Below the pieces are notes generated by a model that was not told the origin of the DNA, did not search any database, and saw only the letters and a list, made by a program, of their open reading frames with translations. Shown one piece after another: positions 14,876 through 22,137 of a stretch of 58,177 bases of DNA. A program made the position numbers and the translations under genes. Source of the stretch: Acidobacteriota bacterium (GTDB lineage Bacteria > Acidobacteriota > Thermoanaerobaculia > UBA5066 > Gp7-AA6). The DNA is taken from assembly GCA_027307335.1 (NCBI GenBank), contig DAHUXD010000061.1:1-58177 (forward strand), given 5' to 3'. Every line of letters begins with the position of its first letter. The stretch's first letter is position 1.

Positions 14876-15302
14876 TCTTCTCTCCCCGCACCGCCACGTC
14901 CAGCCGGGTCAGCGGCCGGGGCGGCGGCCCCGAGATGTTGGTGCCGTTCGTGTCGTAGACCCCGTTGTGGCAGGCGCACCAGATGTCGCTGCGGTCCCCG
15001 CGATACTGGACCGTGCAGGCGAGGTGCGTGCACGTCGCGGTCAGGGCGCGGAGCTCGCCGGCCGCCGTGCGGAAGAGGATGACGGGCTTGCCGGAGAACG
15101 GCACGATGCGTCCCGAGTTCGGGGCGATGTCGGAGGCCTTCACGTCGAGCTCGACCTCCGAGAGCGACGGCTCCGACGTCTCCGGCGGCACGAGGTACCG
15201 GAGCACCGGGTAGAGGAACGAGACGAGGGTCGCGCCCAGGCTCGTGCCGAGGAGAAACGTCAGCCAGCGCCGGCGGGAGTATTCCGTAGTCGCTGTTTCC
15301 AT
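14856..15302 (-). CDS. Rieske [2Fe-2S] protein of the bc-type complex
   Basis: 148 residues. A Tat-like N-terminus ([18 protein letters not shown]) forms the membrane anchor. Cluster-binding boxes are CTHLAC (Box I) and CACHNG (Box II), giving two Cys and two His ligands. It is the first gene of the Rieske-cyt b-nonaheme operon. The start has no ribosome binding site, and the predicted transcription start lies only about 8 nt upstream, so translation may be nearly leaderless. A TGATGC-type dyad sits 42 nt upstream of the ATG. Confidence 0.94.
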   Translation of the reverse strand: METATTEYSRRRWLTFLLGTSLGATLVSFLYPVLRYLVPPETSEPSLSEVELDVKASDIAPNSGRIVPFSGKPVILFRTAAGELRALTATCTHLACTVQYRGDRSDIWCACHNGVYDTNGTNISGPPPRPLTRLDVAVRGEKIVIRRA

Positions 15303-15316
15303 GAAGTCTTGGGCGT

Positions 15317-15360
15317 AGCCTAAGCCCGGAGGCCGGCCGGCTCGTAATGAATTCGCATCA
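15317..15360 (-). promoter_or_regulatory. Dyad operator TGATGC-GAAT-TCATTA with -10 TAGGCT, upstream of the Rieske operon
   Basis: Read on the minus strand, the 16-bp dyad covers 15360-15345. A -10-like TAGGCT lies at 15322-15317, 22 nt downstream, the same spacing as at the other copies in the window. The dyad centre would fall near -42, the class II activator position. Confidence 0.55.
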
Positions 15361-15399
15361 TCCCGAAGACTCGACGCGGGCGCCTACGATGGAGCGGCA

Positions 15400-15526
15400 A
15401 TGCGGCGAGGGAACGCCGCATCGGGATCCGGCCCGCGAAGCGGTCCGGATTCCGAAAGAAAGATGCGGCGAGGGAACGCCGCATCGGGATCCGGCCCGGC
15501 GAAGGGGTCCGGATTCCGAAAGAAAG
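15400..15526 (+). repeat. Tandem duplication of a 63/64-bp unit, each with two hairpins
   Basis: Unit 1 (15400-15462) and unit 2 (15463-15526) are almost identical. Each begins with the perfect inverted repeat ATGCGGCG-N6-CGCCGCAT. Each then has a second imperfect hairpin (ATCCGGCCCGC/GCGGTCCGGAT in unit 1) and ends in CCGAAAGAAAG. Unit 2 has one extra base, so the two copies would be read in different frames; this argues that they are non-coding. They fill the leader of the phosphotransferase gene. Confidence 0.85.
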
Positions 15527-15531
15527 GCGCC

Positions 15532-16623
15532 ATGAGTCCCGAGCCTTTCCCCGGCCTCCGCGCGTACCTCGCCGGGCGCTTCGGCCCCGAGGCGAGGGAG
15601 GCCTCGATCGAGCCGCTCGGCGGAGGCGGGTCCGGCGTCAAGGAGGGCGGATACGGCGTGCCCTATGCGGTGCGCTGGAAGGCCCCCGCGGGACCGCGCG
15701 CGCTCGTGCTCGAGACGGTCCGCCCGGGCGCGTTCGGCCACGAGGACCGCTCGGACCGCGCGGCCCTCGTCCTGCGCGCCTACGACGAGTACGCCGGCCT
15801 GCCGCGGCACGTCGCGGCGGTCGACGTCGGGGCCTTCCGGGAGGACGGCCCCGTCGGCCTCGTCGGCACGCACGAGTTCTTCGTGCTCACCGAGTTCGCG
15901 GGAGGCGCGCCGTATGCCGACGACTTCGAGCGAGTCGCGGCGGCGGAGAGGGCCGAGCCGCTCGACTTTCACCGCGCGGAGACCCTGGCCGACTATCTCG
16001 CGACGATCCACGCGAAGCCGGCCTCGCACCCGTCCTGGTACCGGCGGCGGCTGCGCGAGCTGACCGGCTCGGGCGAGTGCCTGGCGGGCGTCGCCGATTC
16101 GTATCCGGCGTCGGTCGGGGGCTTCTGGGACGCCGGCCTGCTCGAGGAGGTGGAGCGGCTCGCTCTCCGGTGGCGGTACCGGCTGCGCGACCGCTCGGAC
16201 CGGCTCCGGACGATTCACGGCGACTTTCATCCCTGGAACATCCTGTTTCGCGCGGGCACGGACTTCACCGTGCTCGACCGCAGCCGCGGCGCGCTCGGCG
16301 ACCCGGCGGACGACGTGGCCGCGCTCGCGATCAACTATCTCTTCTACGCGCTGCGCACGCGCGGGGCGTTCGAGGGCCCGTTCGCCGCGCTCTTCCACGC
16401 GTTCTGGGACTGCTACGCGGGCCGTTCCGGCGACGCCGACCTGGCGCGCGTGATCGCGCCGCACTTCGCGTTCCGCGCGCTCGTCGTCGCGAACCCGCTC
16501 TGGTATCCGAAGGAGTCGGAGGCGGTGCGGCGCGGCCTCTTCCGGTTCCTGCTGTCCGTGCTCGAGGCGCCCGCGTTCGAGCCGGCGCGCATCGCGAACT
16601 ACCTCGCGCGGACGGCGCCGTGA
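15532..16623 (+). CDS. Phosphotransferase of the aminoglycoside phosphotransferase (APH) fold
   Basis: 363 residues. Kinase-fold marks: catalytic loop IHGDFHPWNILF (Asp and Asn in place), then metal-binding Asp in FTVLDRSRGALGDPADDVA, equivalent to the usual 'DFG...GDP..DLA' signature. The substrate is unknown; APH-fold enzymes phosphorylate antibiotics, choline, sugars and others, and nothing here indicates resistance. ATG 15532 was chosen because an AGAAAGG ribosome site lies 5 nt upstream. An in-frame upstream extension would run through the tandem repeat. The next gene, a small P-loop kinase, overlaps its stop, and fused versions of such pairs are known in other bacteria. Confidence 0.8.
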   Translation: MSPEPFPGLRAYLAGRFGPEAREASIEPLGGGGSGVKEGGYGVPYAVRWKAPAGPRALVLETVRPGAFGHEDRSDRAALVLRAYDEYAGLPRHVAAVDVGAFREDGPVGLVGTHEFFVLTEFAGGAPYADDFERVAAAERAEPLDFHRAETLADYLATIHAKPASHPSWYRRRLRELTGSGECLAGVADSYPASVGGFWDAGLLEEVERLALRWRYRLRDRSDRLRTIHGDFHPWNILFRAGTDFTVLDRSRGALGDPADDVAALAINYLFYALRTRGAFEGPFAALFHAFWDCYAGRSGDADLARVIAPHFAFRALVVANPLWYPKESEAVRRGLFRFLLSVLEAPAFEPARIANYLARTAP

Positions 16624-17144
16624 CCTGGGCCGTCTGGCTGACCGGGCCGCCGGCCTCGGGGAAGTCGACGGTGGCGCGCGCTCTCTCGGACGCTCTCCGG
16701 AGACGGGGCGTCCGCGCGGTCGTCCTCGAGTCGGATGCGCTCCGGGCGATCCTGACGCCCGGCGCGACGTACGAGCCTTCGGAGCGAGACCGGTTCTACG
16801 CCGAGGTCGCGGATCTCGCGGCGCTCCTCGTGCGGCAGGGAGTTCCCGTGATCGTCGATGCGACCGCGCCGCGCCGCGCGCACCGGGAGCGTCTGAGAAA
16901 CGCGGTCCGCGATTTCCTCGAGGCGCTCGTTGCGACGCCGCGCGAGATTTGCGAGCGGCGGGATCCCAAGGGCCTCTACGCGCGGGCGCGCGGGGGAGAC
17001 GCGCCGCATCTTCCGGGCGCGACCGAAGCCTACGAGGCGCCGGAGAAGCCCGACGTCGTCGTCTCCGGCACCGCGCCGCCCGAGGAGAGCGCGCGGACGA
17101 TTCTCCGAGCGCTCGAAGCGCGCGTTGCTTTCGCCGCAAATTGA
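16620..17144 (+). CDS. CysC-like P-loop kinase (adenylylsulfate kinase family)
   Basis: 174 residues from GTG 16620, overlapping the APH-like gene stop (GTGA). Walker A is LTGPPASGKSTVARAL. ESDALRAILTPGATYEPSERDRFY and PVIVDATAPRRAHRE follow the pattern of APS kinases ('DGDNVR...GF...DR'), as does ICERRDPKGLYARARGG. It may phosphorylate adenylylsulfate, but no sulfate-assimilation genes are nearby and the pairing with an APH-like kinase points to another small-molecule phosphorylation. The stop codon overlaps a dyad operator for the following Hsp20 gene. Confidence 0.78.
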   Translation: MTWAVWLTGPPASGKSTVARALSDALRRRGVRAVVLESDALRAILTPGATYEPSERDRFYAEVADLAALLVRQGVPVIVDATAPRRAHRERLRNAVRDFLEALVATPREICERRDPKGLYARARGGDAPHLPGATEAYEAPEKPDVVVSGTAPPEESARTILRALEARVAFAAN

Positions 17145-17185
17145 TGCGGCTGGGTCATGACCCGCGCCCCGTTCGGGAGCATGCT
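17142..17185 (+). promoter_or_regulatory. Dyad operator TGATGC-GGCT-GGGTCA with -10 CATGCT, upstream of Hsp20
   Basis: The dyad spans 17142-17157 and starts in the stop codon of the upstream kinase gene. CATGCT at 17180-17185 lies 22 nt downstream, in register with the other copies. A separate palindrome GGGTCATGACCC (17152-17163) overlaps its right half, and a hairpin GTCCGG/CCGGAC (17192-17210) lies in the leader just before the ribosome site. Confidence 0.5.
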
Positions 17186-17227
17186 CGCCTCGTCCGGGTG
17201 AGATCCGGACTTCAATAGGAGGTGGGT

Positions 17228-17695
17228 ATGAACCTCATTCGTTACGAACCGACGTCCCTCAATTTCCCGATCTTCCGCGAGATGGAAGAGATGTCCGATC
17301 GCCTGAACCGGCTGTTCGGGACGTGGACGCGCCCGAACGGCGGCAAGGAACCGCTGACGGTCGTCGACTGGACGCCCTCGGTGGACATCCAGGAGACCGA
17401 GACCGAGTACCTGGTGAAGGCGGAGCTCCCCGAGATCAAGAGGGAGGACGTGAAGGTGACCGTCGAGAACGGCATCCTCACCCTTCAGGGCGAGCGGAAG
17501 CACGAGAAGGAGGAGAAGAACCGGAAGTTCCACAGGGTCGAGCGTTCCTACGGGACGTTCCTGCGGACCTTCACCGTTCCCTCCGACGCGGACGAGGCGA
17601 AGGTGGCCGCGGACTTCAAGGAAGGCATTCTGCGGGTGCACCTCCCGAAGACCGAGAAGCCGCGCCCGAAGGCGATCGAGGTCAAGGTCGTCTGA
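17228..17695 (+). CDS. Small heat shock protein Hsp20/alpha-crystallin family
   Basis: 155 residues. An N-terminal arm (FPIFREMEEMSDRLNRLFG) is followed by the alpha-crystallin domain (about 45-140), with VDIQETETEYLVKAELPEIK, DVKVTVENGILTLQGERK and the conserved ADFKEGILRVHLPK; a short tail KPRPKAIEVKVV carries an I/V-x-V type anchor motif. It is an ATP-independent holdase. ATG 17228 has an optimal AGGAGG at 17216-17221. A dyad operator and a leader hairpin lie upstream, and a strong terminator lies downstream. Confidence 0.95.
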   Translation: MNLIRYEPTSLNFPIFREMEEMSDRLNRLFGTWTRPNGGKEPLTVVDWTPSVDIQETETEYLVKAELPEIKREDVKVTVENGILTLQGERKHEKEEKNRKFHRVERSYGTFLRTFTVPSDADEAKVAADFKEGILRVHLPKTEKPRPKAIEVKVV

Positions 17696-17735
17696 CGCTC
17701 TGATCCGCGGACGGCCGCCGCGAGGTGGCCGGAAA

Positions 17736-17760
17736 CCGGCCCGAAAGGGCCGGCTTTTTT
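17736..17760 (+). terminator. Rho-independent terminator after Hsp20
   Basis: Stem CCGGCCC (17736-17742), loop GAAA, and GGGCCGG (17747-17753) are followed by C and six T. It closes the Hsp20 transcript and separates it from the convergent NapC/NirT operon. Confidence 0.93.
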
Positions 17761-17811
17761 GTTGCGGCGGGATGGTGGATTGGGGCCGGTTCCGCGGCGC
17801 GGGGAACCGAT

Positions 17812-19290
17812 TCAGCGTCCCGGAAACTCGCGCGAACCCTCCTTCGGCTTCAGCCCCAGGTCCGCGAGCACCTTCGGGTCCTGCTCCTCCATCGCGAGGA
17901 CCTGATGACAGGCGCCGCAGTCGTCGTTGATGATCTTTCCGTCGGTGCTCTTGTGTTTGCCGTCGTGGCAGCGGAAGCAGCCGAGGAAGTCCTCGTGCCC
18001 GATGTTGTTCGGGTGCGTTCCCCACGTCACCTTCATGTCCGGGAAGACGTTGCGCAGGTAGATCGCCTTGACCTGTTCGGCGGCCGTTTCGACCGAGGCC
18101 CGCTCGGTCTGGTACACGGCGGGATACTTCGCCTTGTAGAACTCGGCGATCGCGGCGGGGATCTTCTGCGACGCAGTCTCGCGGTCCGGGTAGTCGACCT
18201 TCAGGGCGGCGACGGCTTCCTTCTTGATGTACGGGAGCTTCGGGGTGATGCGGCCGGCGGTGATCGCGTCGTCCACGGCCCGGTCGGGCATCTGGAAGGC
18301 GTGGGTCGGCCGGTTGTGGCAGTCCATGCAGTCCATCTTGCGGCGCGGAAACGCGGCGAGCTCGGCCGGCGTTGCCCTGGAGTCGGTGGAAACGTACTCG
18401 ACCTTCTTGCCGTCGTCGTCCGTGTAGGTCACGAGGGGGATGACCTGGCGCCGCTCGTCGCTCGCCGCGTACTCGATCCGCTCCGTCGTGTCGAGGTGGC
18501 GGCCGTGGATCCCCACCCGGCCGTCGAAGGTGCGGCCACCGATCTTCAGGAGGAGGACGTTCGTCGCCGGCGTGTTCTTCTCGTCGTCCGCGTACTTGGT
18601 GTGCACGAGGAACTTGTCCCCGGTGAACTTCTGCGGCCAGTGGCACTGCTCGCACGTGTCGCGGGCGGGCCGCAGATCGTGGACGGGGGACGGGATGGGG
18701 CGGCTGTACGTCTTGAAGGCCACGGCATAGAGCTGCCGCAGGCCGGAGATCTTGGCCTTCACGAACCACGGGGCCCCCGAGCCGATGTGGCACTCGACGC
18801 ACGCGACTCGCGAATGGGGCGAGTTCGTGTAGGCCGTGTACTCCGGCTGCATGGGCGTGTGGCAGGTCTGGCCACAGAACTGGGTCGAGTCCATGTACTC
18901 GACGGCCTGATAGGAAGCGGTGCCCATGATCGCGAAGTTCACGAGGGACAGCAGGACGAAGAGGATCAGGGCCCGCCGCAGCATCGGGCTCTTGAAGTCG
19001 ACCCGGGGAATCTCGGCGGGGAACCCGCCCTCGGCCTTGAGCTTGCGGCGGCGCAGCATCGCGCCGAGGGGCATGAGGATCAGCCCCAGCACGAAGATCC
19101 CCGGGAGCAGGAAGAAGAAGAGGATGCTGTAGTACGGGTGGATCGCGCCGCCGCGAGCGATCAGGTAGGCCCAGAAGGCGAGGAGGGTGATCGCGGAGCT
19201 CGTCGTCAGGATCGCCCCCGTGATCGTCATGGGATTCATCCCGAGGAACATCGCGAGACGAACGCGCGGTCTCTCCGTGAATCGAGTCAT
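17812..19290 (-). CDS. NapC/NirT-family multiheme c-type cytochrome, membrane-anchored
   Basis: 492 residues. Three hydrophobic segments occupy the N-terminal 130 residues (about 22-45, 55-78 and 105-125), more than the single anchor of classical NapC. Then come six heme motifs: CGQTCH (a CX3CH variant, encoded at 18859-18876), CVECH, CEQCH, CMDCH, CFRCH and CGACH. The segment TPMQPEYTAYTNSPHSRVACV is typical of this subfamily. It would take electrons from menaquinol and pass them to periplasmic cytochromes. It lies 42 bp after the 19-heme cytochrome b fusion and is the last gene of that operon. Confidence 0.88.
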   Translation of the reverse strand: MTRFTERPRVRLAMFLGMNPMTITGAILTTSSAITLLAFWAYLIARGGAIHPYYSILFFFLLPGIFVLGLILMPLGAMLRRRKLKAEGGFPAEIPRVDFKSPMLRRALILFVLLSLVNFAIMGTASYQAVEYMDSTQFCGQTCHTPMQPEYTAYTNSPHSRVACVECHIGSGAPWFVKAKISGLRQLYAVAFKTYSRPIPSPVHDLRPARDTCEQCHWPQKFTGDKFLVHTKYADDEKNTPATNVLLLKIGGRTFDGRVGIHGRHLDTTERIEYAASDERRQVIPLVTYTDDDGKKVEYVSTDSRATPAELAAFPRRKMDCMDCHNRPTHAFQMPDRAVDDAITAGRITPKLPYIKKEAVAALKVDYPDRETASQKIPAAIAEFYKAKYPAVYQTERASVETAAEQVKAIYLRNVFPDMKVTWGTHPNNIGHEDFLGCFRCHDGKHKSTDGKIINDDCGACHQVLAMEEQDPKVLADLGLKPKEGSREFPGR

Positions 19291-19332
19291 GGGCTCACTC
19301 CTCCTGTGGGCGGGTGGGTGGTCTAACGGATT

Positions 19333-22137
19333 CTATCGGTACACGAAGAGCGAGGCATAGAGCATGAGGACGATCAGCAGCAGCCCGATTCCCAGAGCCG
19401 TGAAGCCGAATCTCTTCCACTTCCGGCTGGCGGCGGGAAGGGGCGCCGGCATGATCAGCGTCTCGAGCTTCCCGCTCTCGACGAGCTCGCGGTACTCGCG
19501 CGGACGATCCTTCTTCAGCTCGTCGATCGGAACGCCGGTCGTGAAGATGACCGTGTCGATGGGGAACTTCTCGGGACGGAAGTGCGTGTTGAAGAAGTGG
19601 ATGCTGAAGATGAAACAGACCGCGAGCAGCGCCTCGTCGCTGTGGATCGTCGTGGCGACGTTCACGGCCCAGCCGGGAAGCACGCGCGTGAACACCGTCG
19701 GGAACCACAGGATCAGTCCCGTCATGCCGATCACCGCGACTCCCCAGAACACGGCGAAGTAGTCGAACTTCTCCCAGTAGGTCCAGCGCCCGTAGTCGGG
19801 CCGAGGTCCCTTCTTGAGGAACCACTTGATGGAGCCGAGGAACTCCCGCCAGTCCCGGGCGTTGAGCATCATGCTGTCGCGGCCGAAGACGTACCGGAGC
19901 CACGACTTGCCGCTCGCCCGACGTTGCCGGTAGACGTCGACCAGGTGCAGGACGAAGTACGTGAACGTGGCGATCGCGCAGAGGCGATGGATGACGCCGG
20001 CCGACTCGAAGCCGCCGAAGGCGTGCGAGAGGACCTTCGCCCAGGGCGCGTAGGAGAACTTCAGCAGCATCCCCGTCAGCGCGAGGCCGAGGAAGCTGCC
20101 GATCACGGTCAGATGGAGGTTGCGCTGGTACGTCGTGAAGCGGCGGACGTAGACCGCGCCGTTTCCGGCGGCCGCGTGAGCGGGCCGGCGCTCGGACCAG
20201 GACCGGCGCAGCCAGAGCGCGGTGTGGGCGCCGGCGACCGTCAGCGTGCCGACGAGAAGGGTCGTCATCCCCCAGAACGTGTAGAAGAGGAAGGGATAGC
20301 GCTTCGGGTCGTGGTGCGTGGCGTGGGTCAGGTACCCCGCGAACTGACGGTGCGAGCCGGCGTGGCACTTCGCGCACGTCTGCACGATGTTCGCGTGGGA
20401 CAGGCGCGACCGCGGATCGGTCACCGGCAGGATGTCGTGGGCGCCGTGGCAGTCGTAGCACTTCGCCGTCGTCAGGTAGCCGAGCTTGGAGACTTTGCCG
20501 TGGAACGTGTCGAAGTAGGTCTCGGCGATCTTCTCGTGACAGTGCCCGCACTGGTCCATGATGTGGAGCCGGAAATTCGAGAGGTCCGTCCGCTGGATGC
20601 TGTGGGCCGAATGACAGTCGCTGCAGACCGGCAGCTTCTTGTCCGTCTTCGTCACCAAAGTCGAGTGGACGCTGGCCGTATACATCTCGTAGATGCCCCG
20701 GTGGCACTTGGAGCACGTCTTCGCGACGTTGGCCGGGTTGACCGAGGAGCGCGGATCGCTGGCGGGCAGCTCGCGGTGGGCCGTGTGGCAGTCGGCGCAG
20801 TTGGCGGTGACAGTCAGGCCCGACTGCATCAGCCCCTTGCCGTGAATGCTCTCGAGGTAGTTCTCGACGATGTGCTGCTGCGCGCCCTTGTACCGGATCG
20901 CGGCCTTCTCACCGGCGCGATGGCACCGACCGCAGAGAGCCGGCACGTTGCGCGAGAACGTGGGGGAGCTCGAGTCGTTGTGCGAAAGAGTGCCGTGCGG
21001 GCTGTGGCAGTCGTGGCATTCGGGCGCGTCGGGGCTGCCCTGGGCGAAGAGCTGGCCGTGCTTGCTCTCGCGGTACTGCTCGACCGTCTCGGCATGGCAG
21101 ATGGAGCAGTCGACGCGCGCGCTCATCGTCTTGCACGGGCGAGTGCCGTCCGCCGGATCGCCGCCGGTGTGACACTGGATGCAGGCGATCCTGGCGTGCC
21201 GCGACTTCGAGAGCTGCTCCTTGTCGGCGAAGAGGGAGACATTCTCGGCACCACGCACGGCCCGGAAGTCCGACTTGCCGTGGCAGCGCAGGCAATCCTG
21301 ATCGGCCATGCCCTGCGAGTAAAAGACCTTGCGTACCTTGTGGGGAGAGTGACAGTCCACGCAGGCCGGGATCGCGTGCGGGGACTTCTCCCAGAGCTCG
21401 CCGCGGATGACCTTCCGGTGCACGGTCTCGATCTGCGCATGGCAGCGGGTGCACGTCCTCGAGATGTTTTCCTTGGCGATCGAGGAACGGGGATCGGTGT
21501 GGGGGAGGACGAAGTGGGCCGTGTGGCAGCTCGTGCAGACGGCCGTCACGGTCAGACCCTTCTTGTAGAGGCCCTCGCCGTGGATCGAGTCCATGTAGTT
21601 GCCGAGGATGTTGGTCTCGGGGATCTGCCGGGTCAGGCTGACCGAGGTTCCCTCCTGATGGCAGCGGCCGCACAGCCTCGGCACCTCGATCGTCGACGTC
21701 CGCGAACCGGTGGCGCTCGGGCGGGTGATGTCGTGCGTGCCGTGGCAGCTCTTGCACCCCGGCGCCTCGCGGTCGCCGGCCGCGGCCCGGCGGCCGTGGA
21801 CGCTCGCCGCGAACTGCTTCGCCTCCTCCGAGTGGCAGCCGCCGCAGTCGACCGCGCCGAGCTTCTCCGGGTGGGGGACCTCCTTGATGTCGGCATGGCA
21901 GGACGTGCAGTCGAGGCCGGAGTGGGGGGACGCCTTGAGGGCCGCGGCGTTGTACGGGGGCGCCTCGCCCGCCTTTCGACGGCCCGTCTGCGGGCCGGCC
22001 TCATGACAGGCGGCGCAGTCCTCGTTCCGGGGTGCCGCCGCCTCCGCGGCCGGTTTCGGCGCCGCGTCCTGCGCCCACACCGCGAGCGCGAGGGCGAGAG
22101 AGGACGCCCCCAGCAGGGCGGCGCGGCGAAGCCTCAC
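19333..22137 (-). CDS. 19-heme cytochrome c fused to a diheme cytochrome b domain (CbcL-like)
   Basis: 934 residues from GTG 22137, which overlaps the stop of the upstream fusion gene. A signal peptide (to about residue 22) precedes a periplasmic region with 19 CXXCH motifs (first CAACH, last CAKCH at about residue 596). The C-terminal third (about 615-930) has several membrane helices with His residues, in the style of the FdnI/HydC cytochrome b family: HTALWLRRSW, HLTVIGSFLGLALTG, HRLCAIATFTYFVLHLVD and HSDEALLAVCFIFSIHFFNTH. The layout matches Geobacter CbcL, an inner-membrane quinol oxidase for metal reduction, but with about twice its hemes. Confidence 0.87.
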   Translation of the reverse strand: MRLRRAALLGASSLALALAVWAQDAAPKPAAEAAAPRNEDCAACHEAGPQTGRRKAGEAPPYNAAALKASPHSGLDCTSCHADIKEVPHPEKLGAVDCGGCHSEEAKQFAASVHGRRAAAGDREAPGCKSCHGTHDITRPSATGSRTSTIEVPRLCGRCHQEGTSVSLTRQIPETNILGNYMDSIHGEGLYKKGLTVTAVCTSCHTAHFVLPHTDPRSSIAKENISRTCTRCHAQIETVHRKVIRGELWEKSPHAIPACVDCHSPHKVRKVFYSQGMADQDCLRCHGKSDFRAVRGAENVSLFADKEQLSKSRHARIACIQCHTGGDPADGTRPCKTMSARVDCSICHAETVEQYRESKHGQLFAQGSPDAPECHDCHSPHGTLSHNDSSSPTFSRNVPALCGRCHRAGEKAAIRYKGAQQHIVENYLESIHGKGLMQSGLTVTANCADCHTAHRELPASDPRSSVNPANVAKTCSKCHRGIYEMYTASVHSTLVTKTDKKLPVCSDCHSAHSIQRTDLSNFRLHIMDQCGHCHEKIAETYFDTFHGKVSKLGYLTTAKCYDCHGAHDILPVTDPRSRLSHANIVQTCAKCHAGSHRQFAGYLTHATHHDPKRYPFLFYTFWGMTTLLVGTLTVAGAHTALWLRRSWSERRPAHAAAGNGAVYVRRFTTYQRNLHLTVIGSFLGLALTGMLLKFSYAPWAKVLSHAFGGFESAGVIHRLCAIATFTYFVLHLVDVYRQRRASGKSWLRYVFGRDSMMLNARDWREFLGSIKWFLKKGPRPDYGRWTYWEKFDYFAVFWGVAVIGMTGLILWFPTVFTRVLPGWAVNVATTIHSDEALLAVCFIFSIHFFNTHFRPEKFPIDTVIFTTGVPIDELKKDRPREYRELVESGKLETLIMPAPLPAASRKWKRFGFTALGIGLLLIVLMLYASLFVYR

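Noticed and set aside
15400-15531. N-terminal extension of the APH-like protein through the tandem repeat
   Set aside because: The two repeat copies are read in different frames, and a good ribosome site and ATG exist at 15532.
17192-17210. RNA thermometer (ROSE-like) before Hsp20
   Set aside because: The hairpin GTCCGG/CCGGAC ends before the AGGAGG and does not pair with it, so the main feature of a thermometer is missing.
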